Of a stretch of DNA of 64,000 bases, positions 12,855-24,262 are shown piece after piece. How positions within the stretch are numbered: position 1 is the first letter of the stretch; every line of letters begins with the position of its first letter. The notes below the pieces were generated by a model that saw nothing but the letters and a program-made list of their open reading frames with translations, was not told where the DNA came from and did not search any database. The DNA comes from Sarcocystis neurona. Its lineage: Eukaryota; Apicomplexa; Conoidasida; Eucoccidiorida; Sarcocystidae. The stretch lies in NCBI GenBank assembly GCA_000727475.1, contig KL647320.1, positions 248,001 to 312,000 on the forward strand, read 5' to 3'. The position numbers were made by a program, and so were the translations under genes.

Positions 12855-14630
12855 CTGCAGGCCGTCGGCAGCGCAGACACCCGCAACAGAAAAAGGGACC
12901 GAGACACTCCTGTACAGAGTCCCAAACAAATCCCAGAGAATATAAGGACCCTCCTTTCATCATCAGATAGGGAACATACATCATACATACAGGAACAGAG
13001 GAGCAGAACACATACAGACACACACACACACAGACGCAAAGCGAGCAAAACGCAGAGCGCGCGAGCAGCAGATGCCACCGGGCCCTCGTCGCGTGGCGCT
13101 GCTTCACATCCGTGGAAAACCCCCCGCAGCAGTCGAGGAGGCTCCTCTTCTTCTACTGGATGGATGAAGACGCAGGAAGTTCGCTCCTGTCCTTGGAGGG
13201 TCTTCCTCATCAAAAGCCACACACATGCATGCACGAATGCGCAGACGTACATGTGTATATAAATAGCTGGGCTAAAGCGAGAAGGAAATACACAGAAATG
13301 ACAGAAACAGAGGAAAACGGACCCCGAAGAAATATACAAGAAAGGGACCACAGACTGACCCACCCAGCCACAAACAGAAGGAATCCCAAGCACTTCATAA
13401 ATATCATACATATGCGTATGTGTATATATATATGTTTGTACGTGTATATGGGTGTGTAATGATGTATACGGGCATCATTTAGCAGGGAGTAAATCGCAAG
13501 CGTCACACATATATGTGTATGTGTACATGTGTGTAGGTGTGTGTTTATGTATATTTATATATATTCTCTTTTAGTTGCGAGGACTCCAAGGAGACTTGCA
13601 AGAGGAGACCGGGTGGTGGTACTACAGAAGTAACACATCAACAAACAACCGCCAAAAAAAGTTCACCGCTAACCATAGAGCTCCACCCATTCACATACCA
13701 ATAACTACATAGGAAGGTAGATATATATATATATATATACATATATATAAAAATATATACACATATATATATATATGGGAACATGTGGTAGAGATACATA
13801 GAGGGAGAAGAAGGAGATAGGTGGATCGTCGGATACTGACGTCAATAAATAAATATATATATGCACACATATGCACACATGTAATGGAGATAAATATTTG
13901 TATCGAGTATAAAGGAGGAACACAAGGATACTCCTGAGTGGTCTGTGTGAAGGGGGGGCAATTGCTGGCGACTCGGGGGGGCGAGAAAATGGACGAGGCA
14001 AAAACGAAGAAGAGGCACCGAAGACGATTCGAAACGGACAGAAGCGAAGGCGGTGAAGAACAGCAGACGAAGAGACGAGACGCCGAGAGTCAGCAGCGGA
14101 AGACGCTGGGAGAACGTAGTAGAAGTCAAGAAGGACAGCAGCAAACCGGACGGGAGCAGGGGGGGAGGCCACGGCAGCAGACGGGAACGAACGCGCATGG
14201 AGATGAGAAACGAAGACGACGGAGGAGGACGGGCCGAAGCGGAGCAGCAGGGGACCCGGAAAAGGGACTCGGGAAGGGAAGGGACGAATAAAAGGGAGAC
14301 GCGGAAGAAGACGCGAAGCACGTGAGACGGAAGAGGAGACGGAAGAAGGGAGACGAGAAAAGAGCGGCACAGCAACCGAAGAACAGAAGAAAGAGATGAA
14401 TTCGACGTGTTGTCCACGAAGACAGGACCAGCAGGACAGGAAGGAAACAAAGAGACAGACAGACACAGTTGCGGGTGCTCTGCTGCTGCGGGTGCTCTGC
14501 TGCTGCGGCTGCTGCGGCTGCTGCTTCTGTTGCTGCGGCTGCTGCTTCTGCTGCTGCTTCTGTTGCTGCGGCTGCTGCTTCTGCTGCTGCTTCTGCTGCT
14601 GCGGCTGCTGCTGCTTCTGCTGCTGCTTCT
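12855..14630. repeat. Intron or intergenic DNA: microsatellites and CTG tract
   Basis: 12855-13420 holds unique DNA with a possible minus exon around 13090-13210 (acidic, from the GGTCCTTGGAGG region) that I cannot bound. 13420-13900 is TA/CATA microsatellite. 13930-14400 is purine-rich on the + strand (GAA, AGACG, GGGG runs), so its ORFs are biased on both strands. From 14470 the CTG/CGG triplet array begins and runs into the gap. Confidence 0.5.
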
Positions 14631-15233
14631 NNNNNNNNNNNNNNNNNNNNNNNNNNNNNNNNNNNNNNNNNNNNNNNNNNNNNNNNNNNNNNNNNNNNNN
14701 NNNNNNNNNNNNNNNNNNNNNNNNNNNNNNNNNNNNNNNNNNNNNNNNNNNNNNNNNNNNNNNNNNNNNNNNNNNNNNNNNNNNNNNNNNNNNNNNNNNN
14801 NNNNNNNNNNNNNNNNNNNNNNNNNNNNNNNNNNNNNNNNNNNNNNNNNNNNNNNNNNNNNNNNNNNNNNNNNNNNNNNNNNNNNNNNNNNNNNNNNNNN
14901 NNNNNNNNNNNNNNNNNNNNNNNNNNNNNNNNNNNNNNNNNNNNNNNNNNNNNNNNNNNNNNNNNNNNNNNNNNNNNNNNNNNNNNNNNNNNNNNNNNNN
15001 NNNNNNNNNNNNNNNNNNNNNNNNNNNNNNNNNNNNNNNNNNNNNNNNNNNNNNNNNNNNNNNNNNNNNNNNNNNNNNNNNNNNNNNNNNNNNNNNNNNN
15101 NNNNNNNNNNNNNNNNNNNNNNNNNNNNNNNNNNNNNNNNNNNNNNNNNNNNNNNNNNNNNNNNNNNNNNNNNNNNNNNNNNNNNNNNNNNNNNNNNNNN
15201 NNNNNNNNNNNNNNNNNNNNNNNNNNNNNNNNN
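14631..15233. other. Assembly gap (603 N) inside a CTG-triplet array
   Basis: Both flanks are the same CTGCTG/CTTCTG/CGGCTG triplet mixture, so the gap is almost certainly a collapsed or unspanned triplet array of unknown true length. ORFs crossing it have no meaning. Confidence 0.95.
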
Positions 15234-15297
15234 TCTGCTGCTGCGGCTGCTGCTGCTTCTGCTGCTGCTTCTGCAGCTGCCGTTGTCCCTGTTGCTG

Positions 15298-15691
15298 CTA
15301 CAACTGCTGCTGTTCCTCCTGCTCGTCGCCTGCTGCGGTCTTGCTGCTGCTGCTGGTGTTCCTACCCCTGCTGCTTCTGCTGCTGCTGCCACCGTTCCTT
15401 CTGCTGCTGCTGCCACCGTTCCTTCTGCTGCTGCTGCCACCGTTCCTTCTGCTGCTGCTGCCACCGTTCCTTCTGCTGCTGCTGCTTCTGCGATGGCTGA
15501 ATCCCCTCCTGATCTCCACGTCCTGCTATGCATGCTTCTTCTGCCGCTTCTGTCTCCACGACTGCTGCCCCGTCTGCTTCTCCTGCTGCCGCTCGCTTCC
15601 TGCTGCTGCCGCTTGTACTAGTGCGGCCGCTGCTGCGGCTTCTGCTGCTGCCTACCTTGCTGCAGAAGCCACTGCTGCTACCTTCTTTCAC
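15298..15691 (-). CDS. Candidate Gln-rich exon with QQQQKERW repeats
   Basis: The minus frame is open from about 15691 and reads an Ala/Glu-rich segment (AVVETEAAEEACIAG), then GDQEGIQPSQK, then four copies of the octapeptide QQQQKERW. The octapeptides come from an exact 24-bp tandem repeat at about 15385-15480. The 24-bp period and the charged Lys-Glu-Arg-Trp insert suggest selection on the protein. Splice boundaries are not clear, and a Cys/Leu frame is open on the + strand, so this is moderate at best. It would lie between the coiled-coil exon at 15821-15892 and the exon at 12083-12854. Confidence 0.35.
15385..15480. repeat. 24-bp tandem repeat, 4 copies
   Basis: The unit CCACCGTTCCTTCTGCTGCT(GCTG) is repeated almost exactly. 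On the minus strand it encodes QQQQKERW in frame. Confidence 0.85.
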
Positions 15692-15820
15692 TTGCTGCTG
15701 CTGCTGCTGCGCACTTTGCTGCTGCTGCTCTCTACTTCCATTGCCCGCTGCTGTTGCGTGATTTGCTGCTGCTGCTGCTCCTCCCGCGTATCACTTGCTG
15801 CTGCCGCTGCTGCTTCGTAC

Positions 15821-15892
15821 CTGCAGGTCCCCGATCTGCCGCTGGACGTCAACCAAATTAACGATCTCCCCCTTGCGCAGCTGCTGCACCTC
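15821..15892 (-). CDS. 24-codon coiled-coil exon
   Basis: A 72-nt exon in phase 0 at both ends, with acceptor GTGGCAG and donor GTACGA. It encodes EVQQLRKGEIVNLVDVQRQI followed by GDLQ, a heptad-patterned amphipathic helix and clearly not a triplet-repeat translation. Its phase matches the exon at 16945-17057 upstream (phase 0 out) and the exon at 12083-12854 downstream (phase 0 in). Together they suggest a helical or coiled-coil region interrupted by poly-Gln. Confidence 0.6.
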
Positions 15893-16944
15893 CTGCCACA
15901 GCAGCAGCGCAGCAGCACAAAAGCGCCTCACATTAACCGCAGCTCTACAAGCAGCGGCAGCGGCACAGACAGATACAGCAGCAGCAAAACAGCCGCAGCA
16001 GCGAAACAGCAGCAGCAGCAGACAAACAGCAGATGCGGCAGCTGCACCAGCAGTAACAGCGGCACACACACATACATACACACACAGCAGCAGCAAAACA
16101 GCAGCAGCAGAGCCACAGCCGTAGCAGCCCGTGCAGCAGAAGAGCGACGACGCAGCAGGGGTCCCTCTCCGAGAGGCACGCAGGCGTGGACTTTTTGGCA
16201 ACGTGTTGCCGCTGTTCTGCTGCGACAGCAGGAAGCGCGAGGCCGCAGCAGCAGCCGTCGCGGGAAGAGGAAGGGGAGGAGAGCAGCAGCGGAAGAGAGC
16301 GACACCGCCAAAACATCAATCCCAGACCGGTAGCACATCAGCTTCTCCGCGCGCCGGCAGCAGCAGCAGCAAGTGAGAGGCAGCACCAAAGGCGCAGCAG
16401 GTGCAGGACGCACAGAAAAAGCGACAAGAGTCGCAGCAGAAGCAGCAGCGTTAGGCGCGTTAGGCAGTTGTTAGAGCAGCACGAGCAGCAGCTGCCGGCC
16501 CGGCGATGGACGACCGGTGGCAGTTTTTGACGTGAGAAAGCGAGACGCGCCCGGGCTCGGTGGCCCTTCCCTGCGTCTGCGCGTCTTTTCCCCCCCCCCC
16601 CCTCCGCATGCAGAGAACTTGTCCGCGAAAGCGAGGCACTTTCTCCTTCGTCTTCCCCTCTTTTCGAGTCGTCCCCTCTGTCCAGCTCTCTACCTATCTG
16701 CGTCTCTCTTCCCATACATATACACATATACATACACACAGGCGTACATCCTTATATATATATGTGTCGGTGTACAGTCTCGCATATATATATGTGTACA
16801 CTCCCATGCATATACAAATGTAGGAGTCTTCTACTCTTCCTGGAACTTCTTCAAGGCGTCGGCGCGTCCGGGGGGGAGAGGCCGCGGTGGCACACAGGGA
16901 GGGGGACAGCCATATATTCGAATATACGACTGTCTAGTACGTAC
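15893..16944. repeat. Intron: CAG array and unique filler
   Basis: 15900-16130 is a + strand CAG/CACA array. 16130-16560 is CAG-rich mixed sequence. 16700-16830 is TA/CATA microsatellite. Open frames on both strands here are Cys- or Gln-rich shadows. It lies between two phase-compatible minus exons, so it is probably intron. Confidence 0.45.
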
Positions 16945-17057
16945 CTGAATATACTGCTCGTAGCGCTGCAGCATGCTGCTGAGGTCACGGCAGCCGGCCG
17001 TCCCCGACCCGACCCTCTCCACCTCCTCCCCGAAGCTCGTCCGTCGGTCGGTTGCTG
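16945..17057 (-). CDS. Helical exon of an unidentified minus-strand gene
   Basis: After acceptor CCCCGCAG the exon reads, in its confident part, TSFGEEVERVGSGTAGC and then RDLSSMLQRYEQYIQ. It ends exactly at a strong donor, CAG|GTACGT, in phase 0. The sequence is helix-forming and unique. The same frame also stays open past the donor to a stop at 16831 (ending KKFQEE), so an unspliced end is an alternative. The donor and the phase fit with 15821-15892 favour splicing. Confidence 0.55.
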
Positions 17058-19314
17058 CTGCGGGGGGAGACGCATGCACGCAGAGAAGAGACGCCCACGG
17101 GCCCGTCAGACGCGCTCGCGCACATATTCGCCGTCATACGGCCCCTGCCCTCCCCGTCTCGTAATGCATGCAAATGCATGCCCTCAAGCGGGCATTCTTC
17201 GGCCACACGCCACCGCGCAGTCACTTACATATATATATGTGCATATGTGTGTATATAGATGCTCAACCTCACTCAGCTACATTCGCATGCGCTCCTCTTC
17301 ATCATTCTGCAGTGTTAGGTGGTTTGAACGTACATACACATATATATATGTAGAGATACAGAGACATATAGACGAATAGATATAGATAAAGACGTGTACA
17401 TCCTTGTAGATACAGAGGGAAGTCTACGTCTTCATATATGTATGTATACGTAGTCAATACGAGTGTATTCATAGATATACACACATATACATACAGGTGT
17501 ACATTCTCATGTATATACACATATATGTGTATACGTAGTCAATACCAGTCTACACGTAGATACACATATATACATATTTAGGCGTACATTCTCATACACA
17601 TATATTTATAGGCGTCCATTCTCATACACATACATATATATATAGGCGTCCATTCTCATACACATACATATATATATATATATATATATCTATAGGCGTC
17701 CATTCTCATACACATATATATATATATAAGCGTACATTCTCATAGATATATATGTATAGGAAGTTAATACGAATGTATAGGTAGACACACATGAATATAT
17801 ATATGTACACAGATGTGCATTCGTATATACGATGTGTAGGTCGTGGTAATACAGAGGAATGTATACATTCCTATATATATATCTGCTTCACAGTAGATAT
17901 GCTGTGAGGCAGGCGTGGCGTGTGCAACGGGCCGGTGCCGCAGAGTGGACGGCTGCGCGAGTGTTTTGTGGGCAGCAGCACGTCTCGCTGCTGATGACCG
18001 ACGCTTCGGCAGCAATTTTTTCTTCGTGGCAAATGTGCTCCTCTTCTGAATAGAGGCGCGTCTCTTCTTTTTTCAGCAACGCAGAGGTACTCCGGAAGCA
18101 CATGCATGCAGCAGCACCACCTCTTCATCGACAAACTCTCGCATACACCTCCTTATGAATATGTACCGCACGCCTGTATATCTACTTGTTTTTCTACGTA
18201 TATGGATCTACATATGTGTGTGTTTGTATGTACGTACGTATGTATGGGTGCATGTATACATGGATGTATATGTATGTATATACATGTACGTGTGTATGTA
18301 GAGGGGCATACACATATATATGTGTATATGTATGTGTGTACGTGTATGTATGTATATGTACGTATGCATGTATGTATGATACGTATGTACGTATGTAAGT
18401 ATTTACACGTGTATGCGTTTGTGTGTGTATGTATGTGTGTACACGTATGAATGTGTAGATGTACATGTATGTATGTATATGTATGTATGTATATATGCAT
18501 GTATGTGCGTATGTACGCACGTATGGATGTTACACATGTATGTGTGTGTGTGTGTACATGTACGACTGTATGTATGTACTTACGTATATACGTGTGTATA
18601 TATGTATGTATATATGTATGTATATATGTATTTATATATGTATATATGTATGTGTGTACGTACGAGTCTATGTGTGTGTGTATGTACACATGCAGGTGGC
18701 TGTCTACATCTCCATATACATACACATCTGCCTGTATAGATGCATACACATATGTATACACACCTATCTAAATGGAAACGTATACATATATATATATATA
18801 TATTTACATGTATAAGTGAACAAATACGTGTAGTATTTTTAGGCAAATATGTCTCAATTGCACATGCAGGATATGTAGGATTGTCCACATATGCATCTGT
18901 GCGCGCAGGCAGATTTAACAGACTACAGCTTAGACACACGCGTGTGTCTCTACGCATATATATATGGGTGCATGCAGATATACGAGACGACAGCAGAAAC
19001 ACGCGTGTGCCTATATATATATATATATGGGCGCATGCAGATATACGAGAGACGACGGCAGAAACACGTGTGTGCCTCTACGTACATATATATATATATT
19101 GGTGCATGCAGATATACGAGACGATGGCAGACACACGTGTGTGCCTCTACGTGTACACGCATATATGTGAACAGAAGATGCGCGCACTTTATATGGATGT
19201 AGAGGCGCATGCAAGAATATAGTACATGGAGCTGTGAAAGGTGTCTTCTGCAGAGGAACGATGTTTCTTGATAAGTGGAAGACTGTCCGCAAAAAGAGAG
19301 AGCGAAGAACTTAC
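17058..19314. repeat. TATG/CATA microsatellites and minisatellites
   Basis: 17220-17880 is TA/CATA repeat holding about six copies of a roughly 30-50 bp unit with TAGGCGTCCATTCTCATACA (17575-17750). 17880-18180 is unique with no convincing frame. 18180-18780 is nearly pure TATG/TACG repeat. 18935-19160 is a minisatellite of about 65 bp. Tyr/Val/Cys- or His/Thr-rich ORFs in this stretch are repeat shadows. Confidence 0.7.
18935..19160. repeat. Minisatellite, unit about 65 bp, 3 full copies plus part
   Basis: The core GCATGCAGATATACGAGA is followed by a GACGRCRGCAGAMACACG segment and GTGTGCCTCTACGTACATATATAT. Copies start near 18969, 19030 and 19101, with a partial copy upstream at about 18938. 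Copies differ by scattered substitutions, so it is a diverged array. Confidence 0.75.
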
Positions 19315-19548
19315 AGCCGCCGAACGGTCGCAGCAGACTGTAGGCTGCAGCAGCAGCAGCACGAGGAGCAAGAGGGGGACGAGCAGCAGCAGAAGCGATT
19401 GCACCTGCTGCTCGTCGCTCTGGTCGCACTTCCTCCTCTTCCAAATCTTCCTCTTCTTCTTCGTCTGCGCCAATCGCAAACATGTCCGCTTCTTCTTGCG
19501 AAGCTGCTGCTGCCGCCTGTCCAACCAACAGAACCCCAGCACCAGCAG
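19315..19548 (-). CDS. Acidic exon of an unidentified minus-strand gene
   Basis: The frame reads VGQAAAAASQEEADMFAIG, then ADEEEEEDLEEEEVRPERR, then an Ala-rich run and YSLLRPFGG. It ends at donor GCT|GTAAGT in phase 1. An in-frame stop just upstream means the exon must begin close to an AG near 19548. The acidic block followed by a basic one, flanked by Ala runs, is low complexity, but the splice site and the mixed codons support coding. Family unknown. Confidence 0.5.
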
Positions 19549-20941
19549 CAGCTACGCCCCATCAGCAGCAGCAGCAGCATCGCAGCAGCAGCAGCAGTCC
19601 GGCGCCGCAGCAGCAGAGCAGCCGCAGTCCCGGACGGCAGCAGCAGTTCAGGGCAGCATCACAGCAGCAGCATCGGAGCCCCCTCGACTTTTCGTCCCCG
19701 TCTCTCGCTGAAGCAGCAGCAGCAGTTGAAGCGGTCGTTACTCTCCGTATACGCACACACACGTGTGTAGGTACATATATATGACACTCCTATATGGGGG
19801 GTGTGCTTCCACATTTATTCGCCTGCGTGTCCACATGCATATGCATATAGACGTGTGCGTACGAACGTCCACATATATGTGTCTATATATACATATCTAC
19901 AAGTCAAGAAAAGTGGGTACGTGTGTCAATACCGACCACGGACTTATACGTATACGTCTATGCAGCCAGACTATACATACATATATATATATGTATATAT
20001 ACCAGAAGCAAATACAGGTACTTCCACAGACATATACTTATATATATATATATATACGAATATATATGTACACATATATACATAGTTATACGTGTATATA
20101 CCAGAAGCAAACAGAGGTACTTCCATAGACATATACTTATACATATAAATATATACATACGAATATATGCATTCGCATGCGTATTTATGTACGTCCACGC
20201 TCTTCGCTGCTGTCACTCTTCGTGTCCCATGCAGTGCCTCATCAAACACGACCGTTTACTTGTATATACACGTATATACGTTTACGTACACTATATATTA
20301 TAACCTGTATATGCGCTCTCACACATATACACACAAATATATGCATTTATTTATACTTACATATATATACATACGTACGCGCACGTGAATATATACATAT
20401 GTATGCACACTCAAGTACATACATCTATCACACACACTTGAATACACATATATACATATATACGCATATACAGTTACATATATACATATATTTATATGCA
20501 CATACACATATATACGTATATGTGTCACACATACATACATGCACAGAGTCGTTTATATGTATGTATTACACGTATATATGCACACCTGTATATATGTACC
20601 TACTTCTGCACCTGCCTGCACATATGTGTGGGGAGATAACTCCCCCCTGTTTGCCTCTCTTTTGGTCTCTTCGTCTATGAATAGATATGCAGTTCACACG
20701 AGTTTACGATGGTCCTTGTGCATGCACGCATATATATAAAGCGGGACACAGAGATCAAACTACGATGGGCGGGAAGCGAGAAAAACACACAGCAGCAGAG
20801 GACGACGAGAGACGGAGAGACACTCGTACAGAGAGACACAGAGACAGAAAGACAGACCGACTAGAGAAACATCTATATATACATATTTAATATATATGAG
20901 ATAGTCTGTGTATACGCATGTGAGTGAGGAGAGGACCGTAC
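19549..20941. repeat. CAG tract, then TA/CATA microsatellite
   Basis: 19560-19730 is CAG-rich. 19760-20620 is TA/CATA microsatellite and contains two copies of a roughly 100-bp unit beginning with TACCAGAAGCAAA (19998 and 20098). 20640-20880 is unique but has no supported frame. Confidence 0.6.
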
Positions 20942-22957
20942 GTTGATGGAAGCGGCCGAGATTCCACGGCTGTCAAGGACTTCGACGACGGTTCTCGGGT
21001 GGTGGAAAGACGCCTCGATCTCTTCGCTGCTGCTGCTGCTGCTGCGCCGTTGCAGCTCCTCCTCCTCCTCCTCGTCTTCCTGTCCATTCTCATGTTTTTG
21101 CCTGTCAACACCGGTGCTGCTGCTACTGCTCGAGCTGTCATCCTGCGCCTGCCGCTGCAGCCCCGCGGCGGCTGCTGCCGCTGTCGACCCAGCGGGTGCA
21201 TTCGACGAGGAGAACTTCGGGAGAGAAATCTGCTTCAGGGACTCCTTCCACCAGATCGAGCTCCGCTTCATGTACTGCGCACCTTCGAGCGTGGAGGACA
21301 GCAACGAAGAGAAAACTTTGCTGCTGCTGTCTTTTCTCCCGCTGCTGCTGCTGCTCCCGCTCGTGTCATCGGGACGTGCTCCCTCCGCGTCGACGGGGAT
21401 GCCCTCCGCCCCTGCTGCTTCTGGTGCTGTTCCTTCGGTTGTTCCTCCTTCTGCTGCTGCCGCTGTTTCGGCTGCCTCATCTCTTCCCGGCCCCGCAGAG
21501 GGAGGAGGAGAAGTAGCAGCAGCACCTGCACCAGCAGCGTCACGGAGAAATGCAGCACTGACCGTCTCTTCTTGGCCGTCTGCTTCAGAAGTGCCACCTA
21601 CATTAGCAGCCTCTTCCTGCCTACCGGACGTCGCTGCAGGAGAAGCAGCAGCCCGTGCCGCCGCTCCCTTCTCCTCTTCCTTCTCTTCACAGGGGATGCG
21701 CTGCAGAGCCCCGGCTTCGACAGTTGCTGCTGCATCAGGAACAGCAGCAGTAGCAGAGAAAGAAGAGAACGTCCCGTCGACGACGTGTTTCTCCTGCCGT
21801 TCCGCAGGCTGCCCCCCCGTCTTCGGCTCCGCACCACCCCCGAGTACCTGTTCACTTGACAGACCTGCTTCGTTGCTCCTGCTGCTGCTGCTGTTGCTGT
21901 TGCGGTCGCTGCTGTCTTCTTGACTCCGGCTGCTTCGGTGTATCTCGCTGCTGCTCGTGCTGCTCCGGTCCGACCTGCTGCTGCGCGTCTCTTGGCCTGT
22001 TGATGACGCTGATGCTGTTGCTGCTTCTTCTGTTGCGCTGCTGCTGCTGCTGCGCTGCTCTGCTGCACCTGCTGCCACTGCAGCACGAGAAGGCTGCCGC
22101 TGATTGCGGTCCGCGACGCGGCCTGCAACCTCCTCGCCCGCTTCCTTGTGTGCGGCCTCTGAAGAGTCTGCAGCAGCACGTCCGCTCCACGGGGCTGCTC
22201 CGTCTTCCTCGACATGTTCTCCCACCGCTTCTGCCCCTGCGGCTCCTACAGCAGACTCGCTGCGACTCGCAGCTTCTTGCGCCTCTCTTTCGCTCATCCG
22301 TTTAGCCTCGCTGCTGCTGGCCTCCCCGGTGCTGCTGGTGCTCGTGAAGCTGCTGCTGCCGCCACCAGCGCGGGGGGGCCACAGGCGAGAAAAGAAAGTA
22401 GCCGCGCGGCTCCGCACCTGTTTCACGTCAAAGGCGCCAAGGCTGCTGCCTCCTGCAGCCGCCGCTGCTGGCGCTGCTGCTGCCGCAGGGAAAAAAACAG
22501 AAGAAAAGGAAGGACGCGGCGACGCTGACTTCTTCCAGCCTTCCCCTCGTCCTTCTCCGCCTGCAAGTTCCGGTGCTGCTGCTGCTGGTGCTGCTGCTGC
22601 CGCTGCTCCTGCTGCCGCTGCTGCAGCCTTCGCTGCTGCATGCGTCTCAGTCTCGAGTCTATCTCTCGCCGCCGCTGCTGCAACAGCAGCAGCAGCAGGC
22701 ATCGGGAGCGTCGCTGCCGCGTCATCTGCTCGCGCCGCCTTGCCTTCTGCCGTGCTGCTGCTGCTGCTCCACGTAACGCCTTCCTTGGTGCTTGCGTCGG
22801 AACTGCTGCGGCTGGATCGGCCTATACTCGGAGAGACCGTGGACGGAGCGACAACACTGTCCCCACCCTCGGCAGCAGCTGCAGCAGCAGACTTGCGTCC
22901 ATGCTTGCCAATGCTTGACGCGAAGGAGAACGTGGACGAGAAGTACTCGTGCGTTTG
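20942..22957 (-). CDS. Large Ala/Ser-rich exon, unidentified protein
   Basis: This 2-kb exon has one continuous frame. The acceptor TTCTCGCAG at 22957 is followed by QTHEYFSSTFSFASSIGKHG, and the donor ATCAAC|GTACGG at 20942 is in phase 0. Unique islands sit in Ala, Ser and Glu homopolymers: AFDVKQVRSRAATFFSRLW near the middle, then KVFSSLLSSTLEGAQYMKRS, IWWKESLKQISLPKFSSS and VVEVLDSRGISAASIN near the end. No membrane segment or known domain is seen, and a disordered scaffold is the simplest reading. The opposite strand and other frames are also open because of GC-rich triplets, but only this frame keeps protein-like islands across the whole exon. Confidence 0.6.
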
Positions 22958-24011
22958 CTGCGAGAACAGCGGCCGCCCCCCAGACTGCTGCCTGCAGCAG
23001 GAGCACGTGCAGCAGCGGAAGTGCGACAATTCACAAGCAGGCGTACGCGAACCGAGCAAAACAAAACCCACGCTGCAGCGTACATACACCGACCACGCAC
23101 CCCAGCCGAGTATCAGAAAGTCCATAGTCGGGTGTACATACACCGCGCACGCATTAGAAACTCCACACTCGGGTATACATACACCGACCACACCCCCCCA
23201 CCGAGCATTAAAAACTCCACACCCAGGTGTACATACACCGCGCACGCATTAGAAACTCCACAGTCGGGTGTACGTACGCCGCGTACACACCCCCACCGAG
23301 CATTAGAAACTACACAATCGGATGTACATACACCGACCACACCCCCCCACCGACCATTAAAAACTCCACCCCCAGGTGTACATACACCGCGCACGCATTA
23401 GAAACTCCACAGCCGGGTGTACGTACACCACGCACGCACCCCCACCGAGCACACAACCGCACCGAGCATTAGAAACTCCACACTCGGGTGTACGTACACC
23501 GGGCACACACCTCCAGGGAACACTAAGAACCCCACAATCCGACGCCTACCTTCGCATGTGCTGCTTGAGACGTCTATATATCGCACCTGTACGTCCACCT
23601 GTACTCTTCCACGCATCTCTTCACGAGCGATACACGAATTCTCATACAACAGTGTGTCCACCGTCCTCTGTCTGAACACGTATATATATCTGTGCACACG
23701 CTGGCATGTGCAACGCGCGAGTGCATGTGGACTGCTGCATGCATGCGCCAACGCACGTGTGTGCCAACTCTGGCGCCCAGACGCTCTGCGTACATACATA
23801 CACATATACATACATAAGTATACATATACTACTCTACATATATGTAGGTGTAGAGGTATACATATATATATATATATACATATACATAAGTGAATGCATT
23901 TACATATATATGTATATATGTATGTATGTAGAAGTCCGGGTGCCGTGCATGCGCGTATATATGTGTATGGGTTGTGCATGCGTATAAAAGCAGCCGCACC
24001 ATTTATGAGAG
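22958..24011. repeat. Nine-copy diverged repeat array and microsatellite
   Basis: From about 23070 to 23510 a GTACATACACCG-type element recurs nine times, separated by CATTAGAAACTCCAC segments (see finding). 23560-23760 is unique. 23780-23950 is TA/CATA microsatellite. No gene is supported. Confidence 0.65.
23070..23510. repeat. Diverged tandem array with palindromic GTGTACRTACACC core, 9 copies
   Basis: Copies of the core lie near 23078, 23132, 23173, 23227, 23269, 23321, 23377, 23419 and 23488. Between cores are CATTAGAAACTCCACA-type and CCCCCCACCGAGCATT-type spacers. Spacing alternates between about 42 and 52-56 bp, giving a higher-order unit of about 96 bp. Confidence 0.85.
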
Positions 24012-24262
24012 AGAGACGGCGTCCGCAGCGCAGACGCCTGTTGCATCCATCCGCGCGCCTTCTCCCCCGCACGGCTGCCCCACTCGCGCAGAGTTGCCCC
24101 CGCCGCTGCTGCTGCTGTCGCTGCGTTGGCTGCTGCCGTTGCTGCTCTTGTTGCTGCCGCTGCGCCGCCACCCCCTACTCCGGCGCCAGCATGCACCAGC
24201 AGCTGCGGCCCTAGTCCCGCCTCGCGAATCGCCAGCTCCAGCGCTGCCCACGCATGCCCACG
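24012..24262 (-). CDS. Ala-rich exon of an unidentified minus-strand gene
   Basis: The frame reads WAALELAIREAGLGPQLLVH, then AGAGVGGGG, an Ala/Thr/Asn-rich stretch encoded by GCTGC-type triplets, then GATLREWGSRAGEKARGWMQ. The ends are unique and helix-forming while the middle is a homopolymer insertion. A GGGCAG acceptor near 24262 and a donor-like ATG|GTGCGG near 24012 bound it roughly. It may belong to the same transcript as exons at higher coordinates. Confidence 0.42.

Noticed and set aside
14396..16333. Long + strand ORF with Cys/Leu-rich translation
   Set aside because: It runs through 603 N and a CTG array, and the composition is set by the triplets in every frame.
18153..18761. Tyr/His/Thr-rich and Val/Cys/Tyr-rich ORFs
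   Set aside because: All six frames are open because the DNA is TATG/TACG microsatellite.
23070..23510. CRISPR-like array
   Set aside because: The DNA has eukaryotic features, repeats and spacers are both diverged copies of one another, and there are no cas genes.
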